From: Sphingobacteriales bacterium 44-15
Lineage (GTDB): Bacteria; Bacteroidota; Bacteroidia; Chitinophagales; Chitinophagaceae
Assembly: GCA_001899685.1 (NCBI GenBank)
Contig: MKWG01000040.1
Span: forward strand, 1-37,723
Length of the DNA stretch: 37,723 nt
Direction of reading: 5' to 3'
Of the stretch, positions 7,747-16,122 are shown piece by piece. The translations under genes were made by a program, and so were the position numbers. Below the pieces are notes generated by a model. It saw only the letters and a list, made by a program, of their open reading frames with translations, did not search any database and had not been told where the DNA came from. The stretch's first letter is position 1; every line of letters starts with the position of its first letter.

Positions 7747-9474
7747 TTAATACGCTTCCGCGTCATCGTCGCCGCGCTTGTCTGCAATGGCTTCAAACAT
7801 AAAAGTGGAATCGGTTTTCCCTTCTCCTATCCTGATCAGCTCAGTCCTTCCTATATGGCCTCTTTTGTGAATGGTATACCCCATCTGCTGAAGTGAATCT
7901 GTTATAGTCTGTGGAAAGTCTTCCTCTACATCTATCACATCGGGCAGCCACTGGTGGTGAAACTTTGGCTTGTTAACGGCATCTTCAGGGCTGAGTCCAA
8001 AGTCTATAATATTAACGATGGATTGGAAAACCGAAGTGGGTATGGTAGTGCCGCCGGGTGTTCCCACTACCATAAATGGTTTACCGTCATGGAGTAGTAC
8101 GGTGGGCGTCATAGAGCTCAGCATTCTTTTCCCCGGCTGAATAGCATTGGCTTCTGTGCCCAGGGCTCCGTACATATTAGGTACGCCGGGCTTTACACTA
8201 AAATCGTCCATCTCATCATTCAGGAAAAAACCTGCACCGGCAACCACGGTTTTGCTGCCGTATCCTGCATTGAGAGTGGTAGTTACGGCAACCATATTTC
8301 CCCATCTGTCCGCAACGGAAAGATGGGTCGTTTCCTCACTTTCCTTTTTTACTTCCCCGGCCTTTGTTATTTCACTGTTTCCTGCTTTCCCCGGCACAAA
8401 ATCTTTCATTCTTTCATCCAGGTATGTCTGGCGTGTCAGTTGCTGTACGGGCACTTTCACAAAATCCGGGTCTCCCAGGAATGCTGCCCTGTCAGCAAAA
8501 GATCGTCTTTCCGCTTCGGTCATCAACTGGATAGCTTTCACGGAATGAAATCCCATTTTTTCTATGCCTTTATTTTCAGTCATTTTGAGACATTGCTCCA
8601 GGATAATACCACCGCTGCTTGGCAGCGGCATTGAAATAACAGTATATCCTTTATAACTAAAAGTAACCGGTTCCCTTTCTTTTGCCTGGTATTGCTTTAA
8701 ATCTTCGGGGGAAATAATGCCATTCGCCCTTTTCATTTCTTCCACGATGAGCCTTGCGGTTTCACCTTCGTAAAATCCTTTCTGCCCTTCATTCTGAATG
8801 CGCTGTAATGTTTTGGCAAGTTCCGGCTGATGTAGCGTATCTCCCGCTTTCCATGGGGATTCTTTTTGAAAGGCCGTTTTTACAGCATTGTATTGCTGCA
8901 GGTCTTTTTGAATGCTGTTAAGGCTGCTTGCTTCTGCCGCTGTGATGGGGAATCCATTTTCTGCAAGCTCAATAGCGGGCTGTATCAGCGCGGCAAAAGG
9001 AAGCAATGCATATTTGTGAGCAGCAAAAAGCCCTGCCACAGTGCCGGGCACGCCTGAAGACAGGTGACCGTTTTGGCTGAGTGCCATCACAGGATTTTTA
9101 GCGCTGTCAAGATACATATCCCTGTACGCCTTTCCCGGCGCTTTCTCACGGTAGTCGAGCACTATGGTTTTGCCGTTTTTCAGGTATGCTACCATAAAAC
9201 CCCCGCCTCCGATATTGCCCGCACCGGGGTAAACAACAGCAAGTGCTAACTGGGTGGCAATGGCAGCGTCTACCGCATTTCCTCCTTTTTTCAGCATCAT
9301 CAGCCCTGCCTGGCTCGCCAGCGGATGAGCAGAAACTACAGCCCCGTTCCCGCCGGTGGCTTTCTTTTGAATAATATAGGACCCGGCTGGTTCTGCTGAC
9401 TGCTGTTTTGTGGAAGTGGTATTGCATGATAACGCCAGTAGCAGAAAAACTGTAATAGCAGGAATATATTTCAT
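7747..9474 (-). CDS. ggt: Gamma-glutamyltranspeptidase, lipoprotein
   Basis: The 575-residue enzyme precursor cleaves the gamma-glutamyl bond of glutathione and related compounds and transfers the glutamyl group to water or amino acids. It starts with a lipoprotein signal (MKYIPAITVFLLLALSC, lipid Cys17), so it is probably tethered in the periplasm or outer membrane. The large subunit has the usual GNAVDAAIATQLAL. The self-cleavage site is TTHLSVAD with nucleophile T382; the small subunit then has GAGFFLNDEMDDF and the oxyanion-hole serines S453/S454 in MLSSMTPT, and the GTPGG motif. Length matches the family. It is divergently arranged from the M14 peptidase across a 101-nt gap. The family call is very sure. 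Confidence 0.95.
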   Translation of the reverse strand: MKYIPAITVFLLLALSCNTTSTKQQSAEPAGSYIIQKKATGGNGAVVSAHPLASQAGLMMLKKGGNAVDAAIATQLALAVVYPGAGNIGGGGFMVAYLKNGKTIVLDYREKAPGKAYRDMYLDSAKNPVMALSQNGHLSSGVPGTVAGLFAAHKYALLPFAALIQPAIELAENGFPITAAEASSLNSIQKDLQQYNAVKTAFQKESPWKAGDTLHQPELAKTLQRIQNEGQKGFYEGETARLIVEEMKRANGIISPEDLKQYQAKEREPVTFSYKGYTVISMPLPSSGGIILEQCLKMTENKGIEKMGFHSVKAIQLMTEAERRSFADRAAFLGDPDFVKVPVQQLTRQTYLDERMKDFVPGKAGNSEITKAGEVKKESEETTHLSVADRWGNMVAVTTTLNAGYGSKTVVAGAGFFLNDEMDDFSVKPGVPNMYGALGTEANAIQPGKRMLSSMTPTVLLHDGKPFMVVGTPGGTTIPTSVFQSIVNIIDFGLSPEDAVNKPKFHHQWLPDVIDVEEDFPQTITDSLQQMGYTIHKRGHIGRTELIRIGEGKTDSTFMFEAIADKRGDDDAEAY

Positions 9475-9575
9475 TTGCCTGTGGGTTAGATCTGAAAGGT
9501 ACAGAAAGAATTTTTACGCCGGTTGCTTTTAACCACCGGTTTATTTTATATTGCCCTGTATAAAAAAGCTGTTTC

Positions 9576-12095
9576 ATGTTAAGGCAGGTATCCTTTTTCT
9601 TTGTGCTCTCCGTTTTTTTTCAGTACAAGGGACTGTCTCAGGTACAATCGCCGGATGCATTCCTTGGCTATGCGCTTGGTGAACAATATACCCCTCACTA
9701 CAGGATCATAAGCTACTTTCAATACCTCGCAGCAAATGATCCCTCTGCTGTAAAATTGCAGCAATACGGAACAACCAGCGAAGGCAGGCCCTTAGTGGTG
9801 GCATTTGTCTCATCGCCGGAGAATATTGCCCGGCTGGAGGATATCCGGACAAACAACTTGAGACTGGCTGATGCAGCAACAGATAAAACAGCGCCTGTGG
9901 AGACAGGTCCGGTCATTGTTTGGTTAAGCTATAACGTTCATGGTAATGAAGCTTCCTCTTCTGAAGCAGCTATGCGTACCATATTTGAACTCGTAGATCC
10001 CGGCAATGCAAAAACAAAAGAGTGGCTTAAGAATACCCTTGTGGTCATTGACCCCTGCATTAATCCCGACGGAAGAGACCGGTATGTAAACTGGTTCAAT
10101 AGTATTGCAGGCAAAAATTTTAACCCGGAGATTTATGCCCGCGAGCACCGGGAACCCTGGCCCGGAGGTCGCACCAACCATTATTATTTTGATCTGAACC
10201 GCGATTGGGCCTGGCAGGCACAGGCAGAAACGCAGCAAAGAATGAAGCTATACCGCCAATGGCTTCCCCAGATACACGTTGATTATCATGAACAGGGCAT
10301 CAACAGCCCCTATTATTTTGCTCCTGCCGCACAGCCGTTTCATGAGCTGATAACGCCCTGGCAACGGGAATTCCAGGAAAAAATAGGGAGAAATAATGCA
10401 AAATACTTTGACAGTAATGGCTGGTTGTTTTTTACAAAGGAAGAGTTTGACCTTTATTATCCATCTTACGGCGATACCTATCCTATATATAACGGAGCCA
10501 TAGGTATGACCTATGAGCAGGGAGGCGGTCCTTCGGGGGGATTAGGCGTTTACAAAAAAGAAGGGGATACCCTTACGCTTACAGACCGTATCAATCACCA
10601 TTTTACCACTGCTATGAGCACACTGGAAATATCCTCACAGCATGCCTCACAACTGGTCAGTGAATTCAGGAAATTTTTTAACAATGCACAGACCCGCGGA
10701 TCCGGGAAGTACAGGGCTTACGTTATTAAAAATGAAGAAGGAAAAGGACAGTATATAAAAGCTTTGACCACGCTGCTGGATAAGAACGGAATACAATATA
10801 GCACAGGCAGCGGTGCGGGCAGGGGATACAATTATTTTACAGGCAGGGAAGAGGCATTTACTATAAATAAGGGAGATATAGTTGTAAGTAACATGCAGCC
10901 CCAGTCCACGCTCGTAAATGTATTATTCGAGCCCAATACTTTGCTGGTAGACTCAAATACCTATGACATCACTGCGTGGTCGCTGCCTTATATTTATGGA
11001 TTAAAAGCTTATGCGATAAAAGAAAAGCTTACAAATACTACGGAATACAATGCAGTGGCGCCACCTCAGAATAGTGCGGCTGAAACTTATGGATATGTCA
11101 TTCCCTGGGAAGGAATGCAAAGCGCCCGCGCGCTTGCAAAGCTGATCCGGGTGGGGGTAAAGCTAAGGTTTGCAGCCAAGCCGTTTGAAGTGAACGGAAA
11201 GCAGTTTAACGCCGGTTCCGTCATCGTGCTGAAAAATACTAACAATGCCTTAAAGAATAGTTTATGGAATACCGTTGCGGATATTTGTAATGCTGAACAA
11301 ATAAAGGCTTATCCCGTATCTACAGGATTTGTAGACAGGGGATATGATTTCGGGAGCAGCAATATACATTATATCAAACCTCCCCAAATAATACTGGCAA
11401 CGGGCGAAGGCACCAGCCCAAATGCTGTAGGTGAAATATGGTTTTTTCTTGAGCAGGAACTGGGTTATCCGGTTACGCTTGTCAACCTGGCTGATCTGGC
11501 ATCGGTGAACTGGGGTGAAGTGAATGTTTTGATCCTTCCCGATGGCAGTTATCCCGGTCTTAAAGACCAGAAAAGCCAGGAAGAACTGAAAAGCTGGATA
11601 CAAAAAGGGGGTAAATTAATTGCGCTGCAAAATGCAGTGGCGGAACTGGCTAAGCTGGATTTTGGCATTCATTTCAAAAAGGATGATGATTCATCAGATA
11701 CCAAAGATGAATATGTGCTCCTGAAAAAATTCGGGGATTATGAACGGGACTATATTTCCCGCACCACACCCGGCTCTATTTATAAAGTGGAACTGGATAA
11801 CACGCACCCGCTTGCCTTTGGCTACCCCGGCTATTATTATACCCTGAAACTGGATGATAATGTTTACGAATTCATTGATGAAGGCTGGAATGTTGGCGTA
11901 ATAAAAAAGGACTATCTGGTGGCGGGCTTTGTAGGCTCAAAATTGAAAAAAAAGCTGAATGACGGGCTGGTATTTGGCGTGGAAGATATTGGCAAAGGAA
12001 ATATTGTGTTCCTGGCAGATGATATATTGTTCAGGGATTTCTGGCAAAATGGGAAATTATTATTCTGCAATGCCTTATTTATGGTAGGGCAATAA
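9576..12095 (+). CDS. Secreted M14-family zinc metallocarboxypeptidase with C-terminal GATase-like region
   Basis: The 839-residue protein has a signal peptide (about residues 1-22). The M14 peptidase core shows zinc ligands H122 and E125 in NVHGNEASS, substrate-binding residues in INPDGRDR (163-169), YFDLNRDW, the third zinc ligand in the HVDYHEQG block (234-240), and the catalytic Glu314 in MTYEQGG. So the active site is complete. Residues about 600-720 (ILATGEGTSPNAVGEIWFFL onward) resemble a flavodoxin/GATase1-like domain, common in large Bacteroidota M14 proteins. It would remove C-terminal residues from peptides in the periplasm. It is transcribed divergently from ggt and is followed 27 nt later by prfC, which has its own promoter-like element. 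Confidence 0.92.
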   Translation: MLRQVSFFFVLSVFFQYKGLSQVQSPDAFLGYALGEQYTPHYRIISYFQYLAANDPSAVKLQQYGTTSEGRPLVVAFVSSPENIARLEDIRTNNLRLADAATDKTAPVETGPVIVWLSYNVHGNEASSSEAAMRTIFELVDPGNAKTKEWLKNTLVVIDPCINPDGRDRYVNWFNSIAGKNFNPEIYAREHREPWPGGRTNHYYFDLNRDWAWQAQAETQQRMKLYRQWLPQIHVDYHEQGINSPYYFAPAAQPFHELITPWQREFQEKIGRNNAKYFDSNGWLFFTKEEFDLYYPSYGDTYPIYNGAIGMTYEQGGGPSGGLGVYKKEGDTLTLTDRINHHFTTAMSTLEISSQHASQLVSEFRKFFNNAQTRGSGKYRAYVIKNEEGKGQYIKALTTLLDKNGIQYSTGSGAGRGYNYFTGREEAFTINKGDIVVSNMQPQSTLVNVLFEPNTLLVDSNTYDITAWSLPYIYGLKAYAIKEKLTNTTEYNAVAPPQNSAAETYGYVIPWEGMQSARALAKLIRVGVKLRFAAKPFEVNGKQFNAGSVIVLKNTNNALKNSLWNTVADICNAEQIKAYPVSTGFVDRGYDFGSSNIHYIKPPQIILATGEGTSPNAVGEIWFFLEQELGYPVTLVNLADLASVNWGEVNVLILPDGSYPGLKDQKSQEELKSWIQKGGKLIALQNAVAELAKLDFGIHFKKDDDSSDTKDEYVLLKKFGDYERDYISRTTPGSIYKVELDNTHPLAFGYPGYYYTLKLDDNVYEFIDEGWNVGVIKKDYLVAGFVGSKLKKKLNDGLVFGVEDIGKGNIVFLADDILFRDFWQNGKLLFCNALFMVGQ

Positions 12096-12107
12096 CCGAC
12101 ATATTAT

Positions 12108-12115
12108 TACCTTTG
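12108..12115 (+). promoter_or_regulatory. Putative -7 element of the prfC promoter
   Basis: TACCTTTG matches the Bacteroidota -7 consensus TAnnTTTG and lies 7 nt before the prfC ATG. No TTTG is found 20 nt upstream, so only the -7 half is supported. It would give a near-leaderless transcript. Confidence 0.35.
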
Positions 12116-12122
12116 CGCCCCG

Positions 12123-13715
12123 ATGAAATATACAGCAGAGATCAGCAGGCGGAAGACTTTCGCTATCATTTCGCACCCCGATGCAGGTAAAACCACCCTG
12201 ACGGAAAAGCTATTGCTTTTTGGAGGCGCCATTCAAACCGCAGGCGCTGTTAAAAGCAATAAGATAAAGAAACATGCTACCAGCGACTTCATGGAAATTG
12301 AAAAGCAGCGTGGTATTTCCGTGGCCACCAGCGTAATGACTTTTGAATATAAAGATAACCTGATCAACCTGCTTGATACACCCGGTCACAAAGATTTTGC
12401 AGAAGATACTTACCGTACGCTCACCGCTGTGGACAGTGTGATACTGGTAATTGATAGTGTGAATGGAGTGGAGGAGCAGACCCGCAGGCTCATGGAAGTA
12501 TGCCGCATGCGCGATACACCGGTCATTGTTTTTATCAATAAAATGGACCGCGATGGTAAAATGCCGTTCGATCTGCTGGAAGAAATAGAAAAAGAATTGG
12601 GTATCCTGCTCCATCCTATGACCTGGCCAATCAACAATGGGAAAGATTTTAAGGGGGTGTATAATCTTCATGATAAAAATCTCCTTTTATTTGCGGCGCA
12701 TACCAAGGCTAATGATGAAGATGTGGTGCATATTACCAACCTGACAGATGCAAGCCTGGTGAGCAGGGTAGGGGATCGTGATGCTGCACAGCTGAGAGAA
12801 GATGTAGAGCTAATAGATGGAGTATACGGGGAACTGGATGTGGATGCCTACCTGCACGGGAAAACAGCCCCGGTATTTTTTGGAAGTGCAGTGAACAACT
12901 TTGGTGTGAAGGAGATGCTGGATACTTTCATACGGATCGCTCCTTCGCCGTTGTGCCGGCCTACGTCCAATGGCGAAGTTTGTCCCGATGAGGATAAATT
13001 CAGCGGGTTTGTATTTAAGATACATGCCAATCTTGATCCCAAGCACAGGGACCGAATTGCTTTTTTGAGGGTTTGCTCGGGCAGGTTTGAGCGCAATAAA
13101 TATTATCATCACGTGCGCCTGGATAAAGATATCCGTTTCAGCAACCCTTATTCATTCCTTGCACGGCAGAAAGATGTGATAGAGGAGGCTTATCCCGGTG
13201 ATGTGGTAGGCTTGTTTGATACCGGCAATTTTAAGATAGGGGATACGCTTACGGAAGGGGCGGACTTCTATTTTACGGGTATCCCCAGTTTCTCACCGGA
13301 ATTGTTTAAAGAGGTGATAAACAAGGACCCGATGAAGACCAAGCAACTCGAAAAAGGCCTGTTGCAGCTTACCGATGAAGGGGTGGCGCAATTATTTACC
13401 CAACATGGCGGCAACAGGAAAATTATCGGTTGTGTGGGAGACCTTCAGTTTGAAGTAATTCAATACCGGCTGCTGAATGAATACGGCGCTTCCCTTCAGT
13501 TCAATACATTGCCATTTTATAAAGCCTGCTGGATCACATCAAACGACAAAAAGAAACTGGATGATTTCATCCGTTTCAAAACAGGGAATGTGGTAATGGA
13601 TAAGGACGGGCATCTTGTATATCTTGCCCAGAGTGAGTGGTTCCTGAATACCGAGATCGCCAATAACCCGGATATCACTTTTCATTTCACAAGCGAAATA
13701 CATAAAGCGGGGTAA
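12123..13715 (+). CDS. prfC: Peptide chain release factor 3 (RF3), translational GTPase
   Basis: The 530-residue protein is the length of E. coli RF3 (529). RF3 recycles RF1/RF2 from the ribosome after termination. GTPase motifs are G1 HPDAGKTT (18-25), G2 RGISVATS (63-70), G3 DTPGHKDF (85-92) and G4 NKMD (139-142). RF3-specific features rather than EF-G-like ones include the opening [20 protein letters not shown], the block [20 protein letters not shown], and the C-terminal [13 protein letters not shown]. Domains run G domain (1-280), domain II (about 290-380) and domain III (390-530). It is cytoplasmic. An inverted repeat (13749-13820) lies downstream. Confidence 0.97.
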   Translation: MKYTAEISRRKTFAIISHPDAGKTTLTEKLLLFGGAIQTAGAVKSNKIKKHATSDFMEIEKQRGISVATSVMTFEYKDNLINLLDTPGHKDFAEDTYRTLTAVDSVILVIDSVNGVEEQTRRLMEVCRMRDTPVIVFINKMDRDGKMPFDLLEEIEKELGILLHPMTWPINNGKDFKGVYNLHDKNLLLFAAHTKANDEDVVHITNLTDASLVSRVGDRDAAQLREDVELIDGVYGELDVDAYLHGKTAPVFFGSAVNNFGVKEMLDTFIRIAPSPLCRPTSNGEVCPDEDKFSGFVFKIHANLDPKHRDRIAFLRVCSGRFERNKYYHHVRLDKDIRFSNPYSFLARQKDVIEEAYPGDVVGLFDTGNFKIGDTLTEGADFYFTGIPSFSPELFKEVINKDPMKTKQLEKGLLQLTDEGVAQLFTQHGGNRKIIGCVGDLQFEVIQYRLLNEYGASLQFNTLPFYKACWITSNDKKKLDDFIRFKTGNVVMDKDGHLVYLAQSEWFLNTEIANNPDITFHFTSEIHKAG

Positions 13716-13748
13716 TAGTGCTCCCTGTGTAAAATGTCCCTATGTTAT

Positions 13749-13853
13749 CGTGAAAAGTGAGAGCCCGCCCGGCTGAATGCCATTCGGACGGGGATAGAGG
13801 TGAAATATTTCACTTCTCACATTTATCATTTCTCGTCTATCATTTCCCGTTAG
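13749..13853. repeat. Inverted repeat of GTGAAAAGTGAGA words with a GC-rich central hairpin
   Basis: CGTGAAAAGTGAGA (13749-13762) pairs imperfectly with TTTCACTTCTCAC (13808-13820). Inside, CCCGCCC...GAATG and CATTCGGACGGGG (13764-13793) form a second hairpin, and GTGAAATATTTCAC (13800-13813) is a perfect palindrome. A tandem ATTTATCATTTCTCG/TCTATCATTTCCCG follows. It lies 34 nt after prfC and may double as its 3' end. Confidence 0.45.
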
Positions 13854-13946
13854 TCGTCCCTGGCTCATCTGAATGCAATATTTTTTCAGTATTACTGCGA
13901 AGACCATTAACTTAGCCGGACATCTTTCACTCAAAAATAGTATGAT

Positions 13947-14885
13947 ATGCCTGTCCATGACCACAATACTTCCCGTCGTTCGTTCCTGAAAAAAGGGTCA
14001 ATTGCCTCTGTGGGGCTGCTCGTTGCCGGTCCCGCTGCCTGGTCGGGGTCGCTGCTTCCCGGAAAGCCTGATTCTAAATTTTACGGGGTACAGGTGGGAG
14101 TGATCACCTATAGCTACCGCAGTATGCCCGCAGATATCAACCAGTTGCTGCAATATGTTGTAGACAGCGGCATCAGCGCTATTGAGCTGATGGGTGACCA
14201 GGCAGAAGCCTATGCAGGAAAGCCTGCTGATAAAAGCCAGGTAGCCGGTTGGCGCGCCAGTGTATCTATGGATAAATTCAGGGAAATAAAAAAAATGTTT
14301 AATAAAGCCGGTGTGAGCATTTATGCCTTCAAGCCTGATGCGCTCGGCATGAAGAATACAGATGCAGAAATTGAATATGCCATGAAGGCTGCAAAAGCGC
14401 TGGGAGCAAAATCTGTGACAGTGGAGCTTCCCAAAGATCCTGAGCATTCCCAGCGGTTGGGAGCGTTGGCAGCAAAGCATAAAGTATATGTAGGTTATCA
14501 CGCACATACTCAGGCTACAGACACTGCATGGGATGTGGCCCTGAGCCAGTCGCCTTACAATTCTATGAACCTGGATTGTGGTCATTATATCGCAGGCGGT
14601 GGCAATAATACAGACACTTCACTCCTTGCATTGATTGAGGCGAGACATGACCGCATTACTTCCATGCATTTGAAGGACAGGAAAACTAAAGACAATGGCG
14701 GGAAAAATATGCCATGGGGCGAAGGTGATACGCCCATACCTGCCATTCTCAATCTGCTAAAGGCAAAAAAATATGATATCCCTGTTTCAATAGAGCTGGA
14801 ATATGATATTCCCGAAGGTTCTGATGCGGTGAAAGAAGTGCAGAAATGCCTTGATTTTGCAAAAAGAGCCCTGGGAGCTTCCTGA
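13947..14885 (+). CDS. Tat-exported sugar phosphate isomerase/epimerase-like TIM-barrel protein
   Basis: The 312-residue protein opens with a twin-arginine signal (SRRSFLKKGSIASVGLLVAG, R10 R11), so it folds in the cytoplasm with its metal and is then exported. The rest is an AP-endonuclease-family-2 TIM barrel. Likely metal ligands are E160 (VTVELP), H185/H187 (GYHAH), D210 and H213 (NLDCGH), H241 (MHLKDRK) and E283 (SIELEYD). The characteristic HLKDRK...WGEGDTPI block is present. Members of this family isomerise or epimerise sugars, and in Bacteroidota often belong to 3-keto-sugar and inositol pathways. Function is probably related to sugars, but the substrate is unknown. It stands far from the sugar locus at 27-37 kb. 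Confidence 0.85.
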   Translation: MPVHDHNTSRRSFLKKGSIASVGLLVAGPAAWSGSLLPGKPDSKFYGVQVGVITYSYRSMPADINQLLQYVVDSGISAIELMGDQAEAYAGKPADKSQVAGWRASVSMDKFREIKKMFNKAGVSIYAFKPDALGMKNTDAEIEYAMKAAKALGAKSVTVELPKDPEHSQRLGALAAKHKVYVGYHAHTQATDTAWDVALSQSPYNSMNLDCGHYIAGGGNNTDTSLLALIEARHDRITSMHLKDRKTKDNGGKNMPWGEGDTPIPAILNLLKAKKYDIPVSIELEYDIPEGSDAVKEVQKCLDFAKRALGAS

Positions 14886-14954
14886 TATTCCTGCGCTTAT
14901 TGTTGATATTTCATCGTCAATGGTTGTTGTTCCGTACGTATTAAAATTAATGAT

Positions 14955-15701
14955 TTGAGTTTTTGCCTCTCCAGATGGGTCTCTGTATGTACGTTGCTGC
15001 TTGCTATGACAGTGCCGGCAAAAGCGCAGTTCAGCGACAGCGCACATCATTACATTAAATATGCGGCAACAGGTATCATAAACCGGACGAATGCTGCCAG
15101 GTCATTCGTAGTAAATAATGCGCTTTCCTTTAGTATAAGCAGAAAAAATGTGAGCTTTAACAGTAATGGCTCTTATATCTACGGTGAGCAGGATAGTAAG
15201 CTTACTAATAATGATTTTATCGCCGGGTTTAATTTTGATCTTTTTAAAACTACCCGGAAATGGTATTACTGGGGGCTTGCTAATTATACCAGCAGCTATT
15301 CGCTCAATGTCAATAACCAGTTCCAAACAGGAGTCGGCCCCGGATATAATTTTATCAATAAGAAAGAAGCAGAGCTGGTGATCAGCGATGGTATATTGTT
15401 TGAAGCCAGCGATCTGCAGATAGACAGCACGCACAAAGAAATTTATAACACCTTCAGAAATTCGCTGCGCATAAAGCACCGGTGGGTGATCAGCAATATG
15501 CTGTCATGGGATGGTACGCATTTCTGGCAACCGTCGTTGTCTCACTTTGATGATTATATATTGAAGCTTTCCACCAGTCTCAATATCAGGCTGCGGAAAT
15601 GGCTTAGCATAAGCTCGGCCCTTACTTACAATAAAATTACCCGCACCAACCGAGAGAACCTGTTAATAACATTCGGTCTAACGGTTGAAAACTATTTTTA
15701 G
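14955..15701 (+). CDS. DUF481-like outer-membrane beta-barrel protein
   Basis: The 248-residue frame starts at TTG 14955, which gives a proper signal peptide (SRWVSVCTLLLAMTVPAKAQ); the first in-frame ATG at 15006 would cut the signal off, so TTG is the better start. The mature part alternates hydrophobic and polar residues in about 12 short strands, with aromatic girdle residues and a C-terminal Phe (LTVENYF), as in outer-membrane barrels. The phrases KWYYWGLANYTSSYSLNV and VGPGYNFINKKEAELVISDG match the DUF481 (YdiY-like) style. Function unknown. It begins 69 nt after the isomerase-like gene and may share its transcript. Confidence 0.7.
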   Translation: MSFCLSRWVSVCTLLLAMTVPAKAQFSDSAHHYIKYAATGIINRTNAARSFVVNNALSFSISRKNVSFNSNGSYIYGEQDSKLTNNDFIAGFNFDLFKTTRKWYYWGLANYTSSYSLNVNNQFQTGVGPGYNFINKKEAELVISDGILFEASDLQIDSTHKEIYNTFRNSLRIKHRWVISNMLSWDGTHFWQPSLSHFDDYILKLSTSLNIRLRKWLSISSALTYNKITRTNRENLLITFGLTVENYF

Positions 15702-15854
15702 ACGGTTCTGGTCCTTATTTCCCTTTGAAAAAGACAGATAGTAATTTTTCGATGATGTCATTTTTTGTATTACAGCATAATCATACGTGCAACTATTTTT
15801 TATAAGCCTGCATCTTTCTTTCTTTGTGTTATAATTATACAACGAACACAATTC

Positions 15855-16078
15855 ATAATACTAAGCCTTAAACCCCTTAAGCTACCTCTGAAAGAGACGC
15901 TCTAACCCAGAAAGACAGTTGGCCCGTTAGCCGTTTGCTCCTTGAAACAAAGCCCCAACTATTCATACCCTTAATCCCTGATCCCTACCCTGAAAACCAA
16001 TGTCCTGAAAACCGATTATAAGACATTGTGTAAGGCAACAGAAGTAATCCCTTTATTTTCTGTTGCCTTGCTTTTTTT
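15855..16078 (+). ncRNA. Candidate small RNA ending in a strong intrinsic terminator
   Basis: The 421-nt space 15702-16122 has no plausible protein gene. Its right half contains several hairpins: CTTAA-ACCCC-TTAAG, CTCT-GAA-AGAG, AGTTGG...CCAACT, and CAATGTC (15998-16004) with GACATTG (16022-16028), then the terminator at 16032-16078. The direct repeat CCTGAAAACC occurs twice near 15990-16013. The terminator lies 330 nt after the last + strand gene, too far for a simple 3' end. The 5' end is a guess; TATAAT near 15830 is only weak promoter evidence. It did not look like tmRNA, RNase P RNA, SRP RNA or 6S RNA. Alternative: a long structured 3' UTR of the DUF481 gene. Confidence 0.35.
16032..16078 (+). 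terminator. Rho-independent terminator
   Basis: Perfect 12-bp arms AAGGCAACAGAA (16032-16043) and TTCTGTTGCCTT (16058-16069) with a 14-nt loop are followed by GC and seven T residues on the + strand. The minus-strand side lacks a U tract, so it mainly terminates + strand transcription. Confidence 0.75.
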
Positions 16079-16122
16079 GCCTGCAGCGATACCCGGTAAA
16101 CGAGCAAAAGAAGAATGCTGTT

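Noticed and set aside
15855-16078. tmRNA, RNase P RNA, SRP RNA or 6S RNA identity for the candidate small RNA
   Set aside because: None of the conserved cores of tmRNA, RNase P or SRP RNA were seen, and the two ends do not pair as required for 6S RNA.
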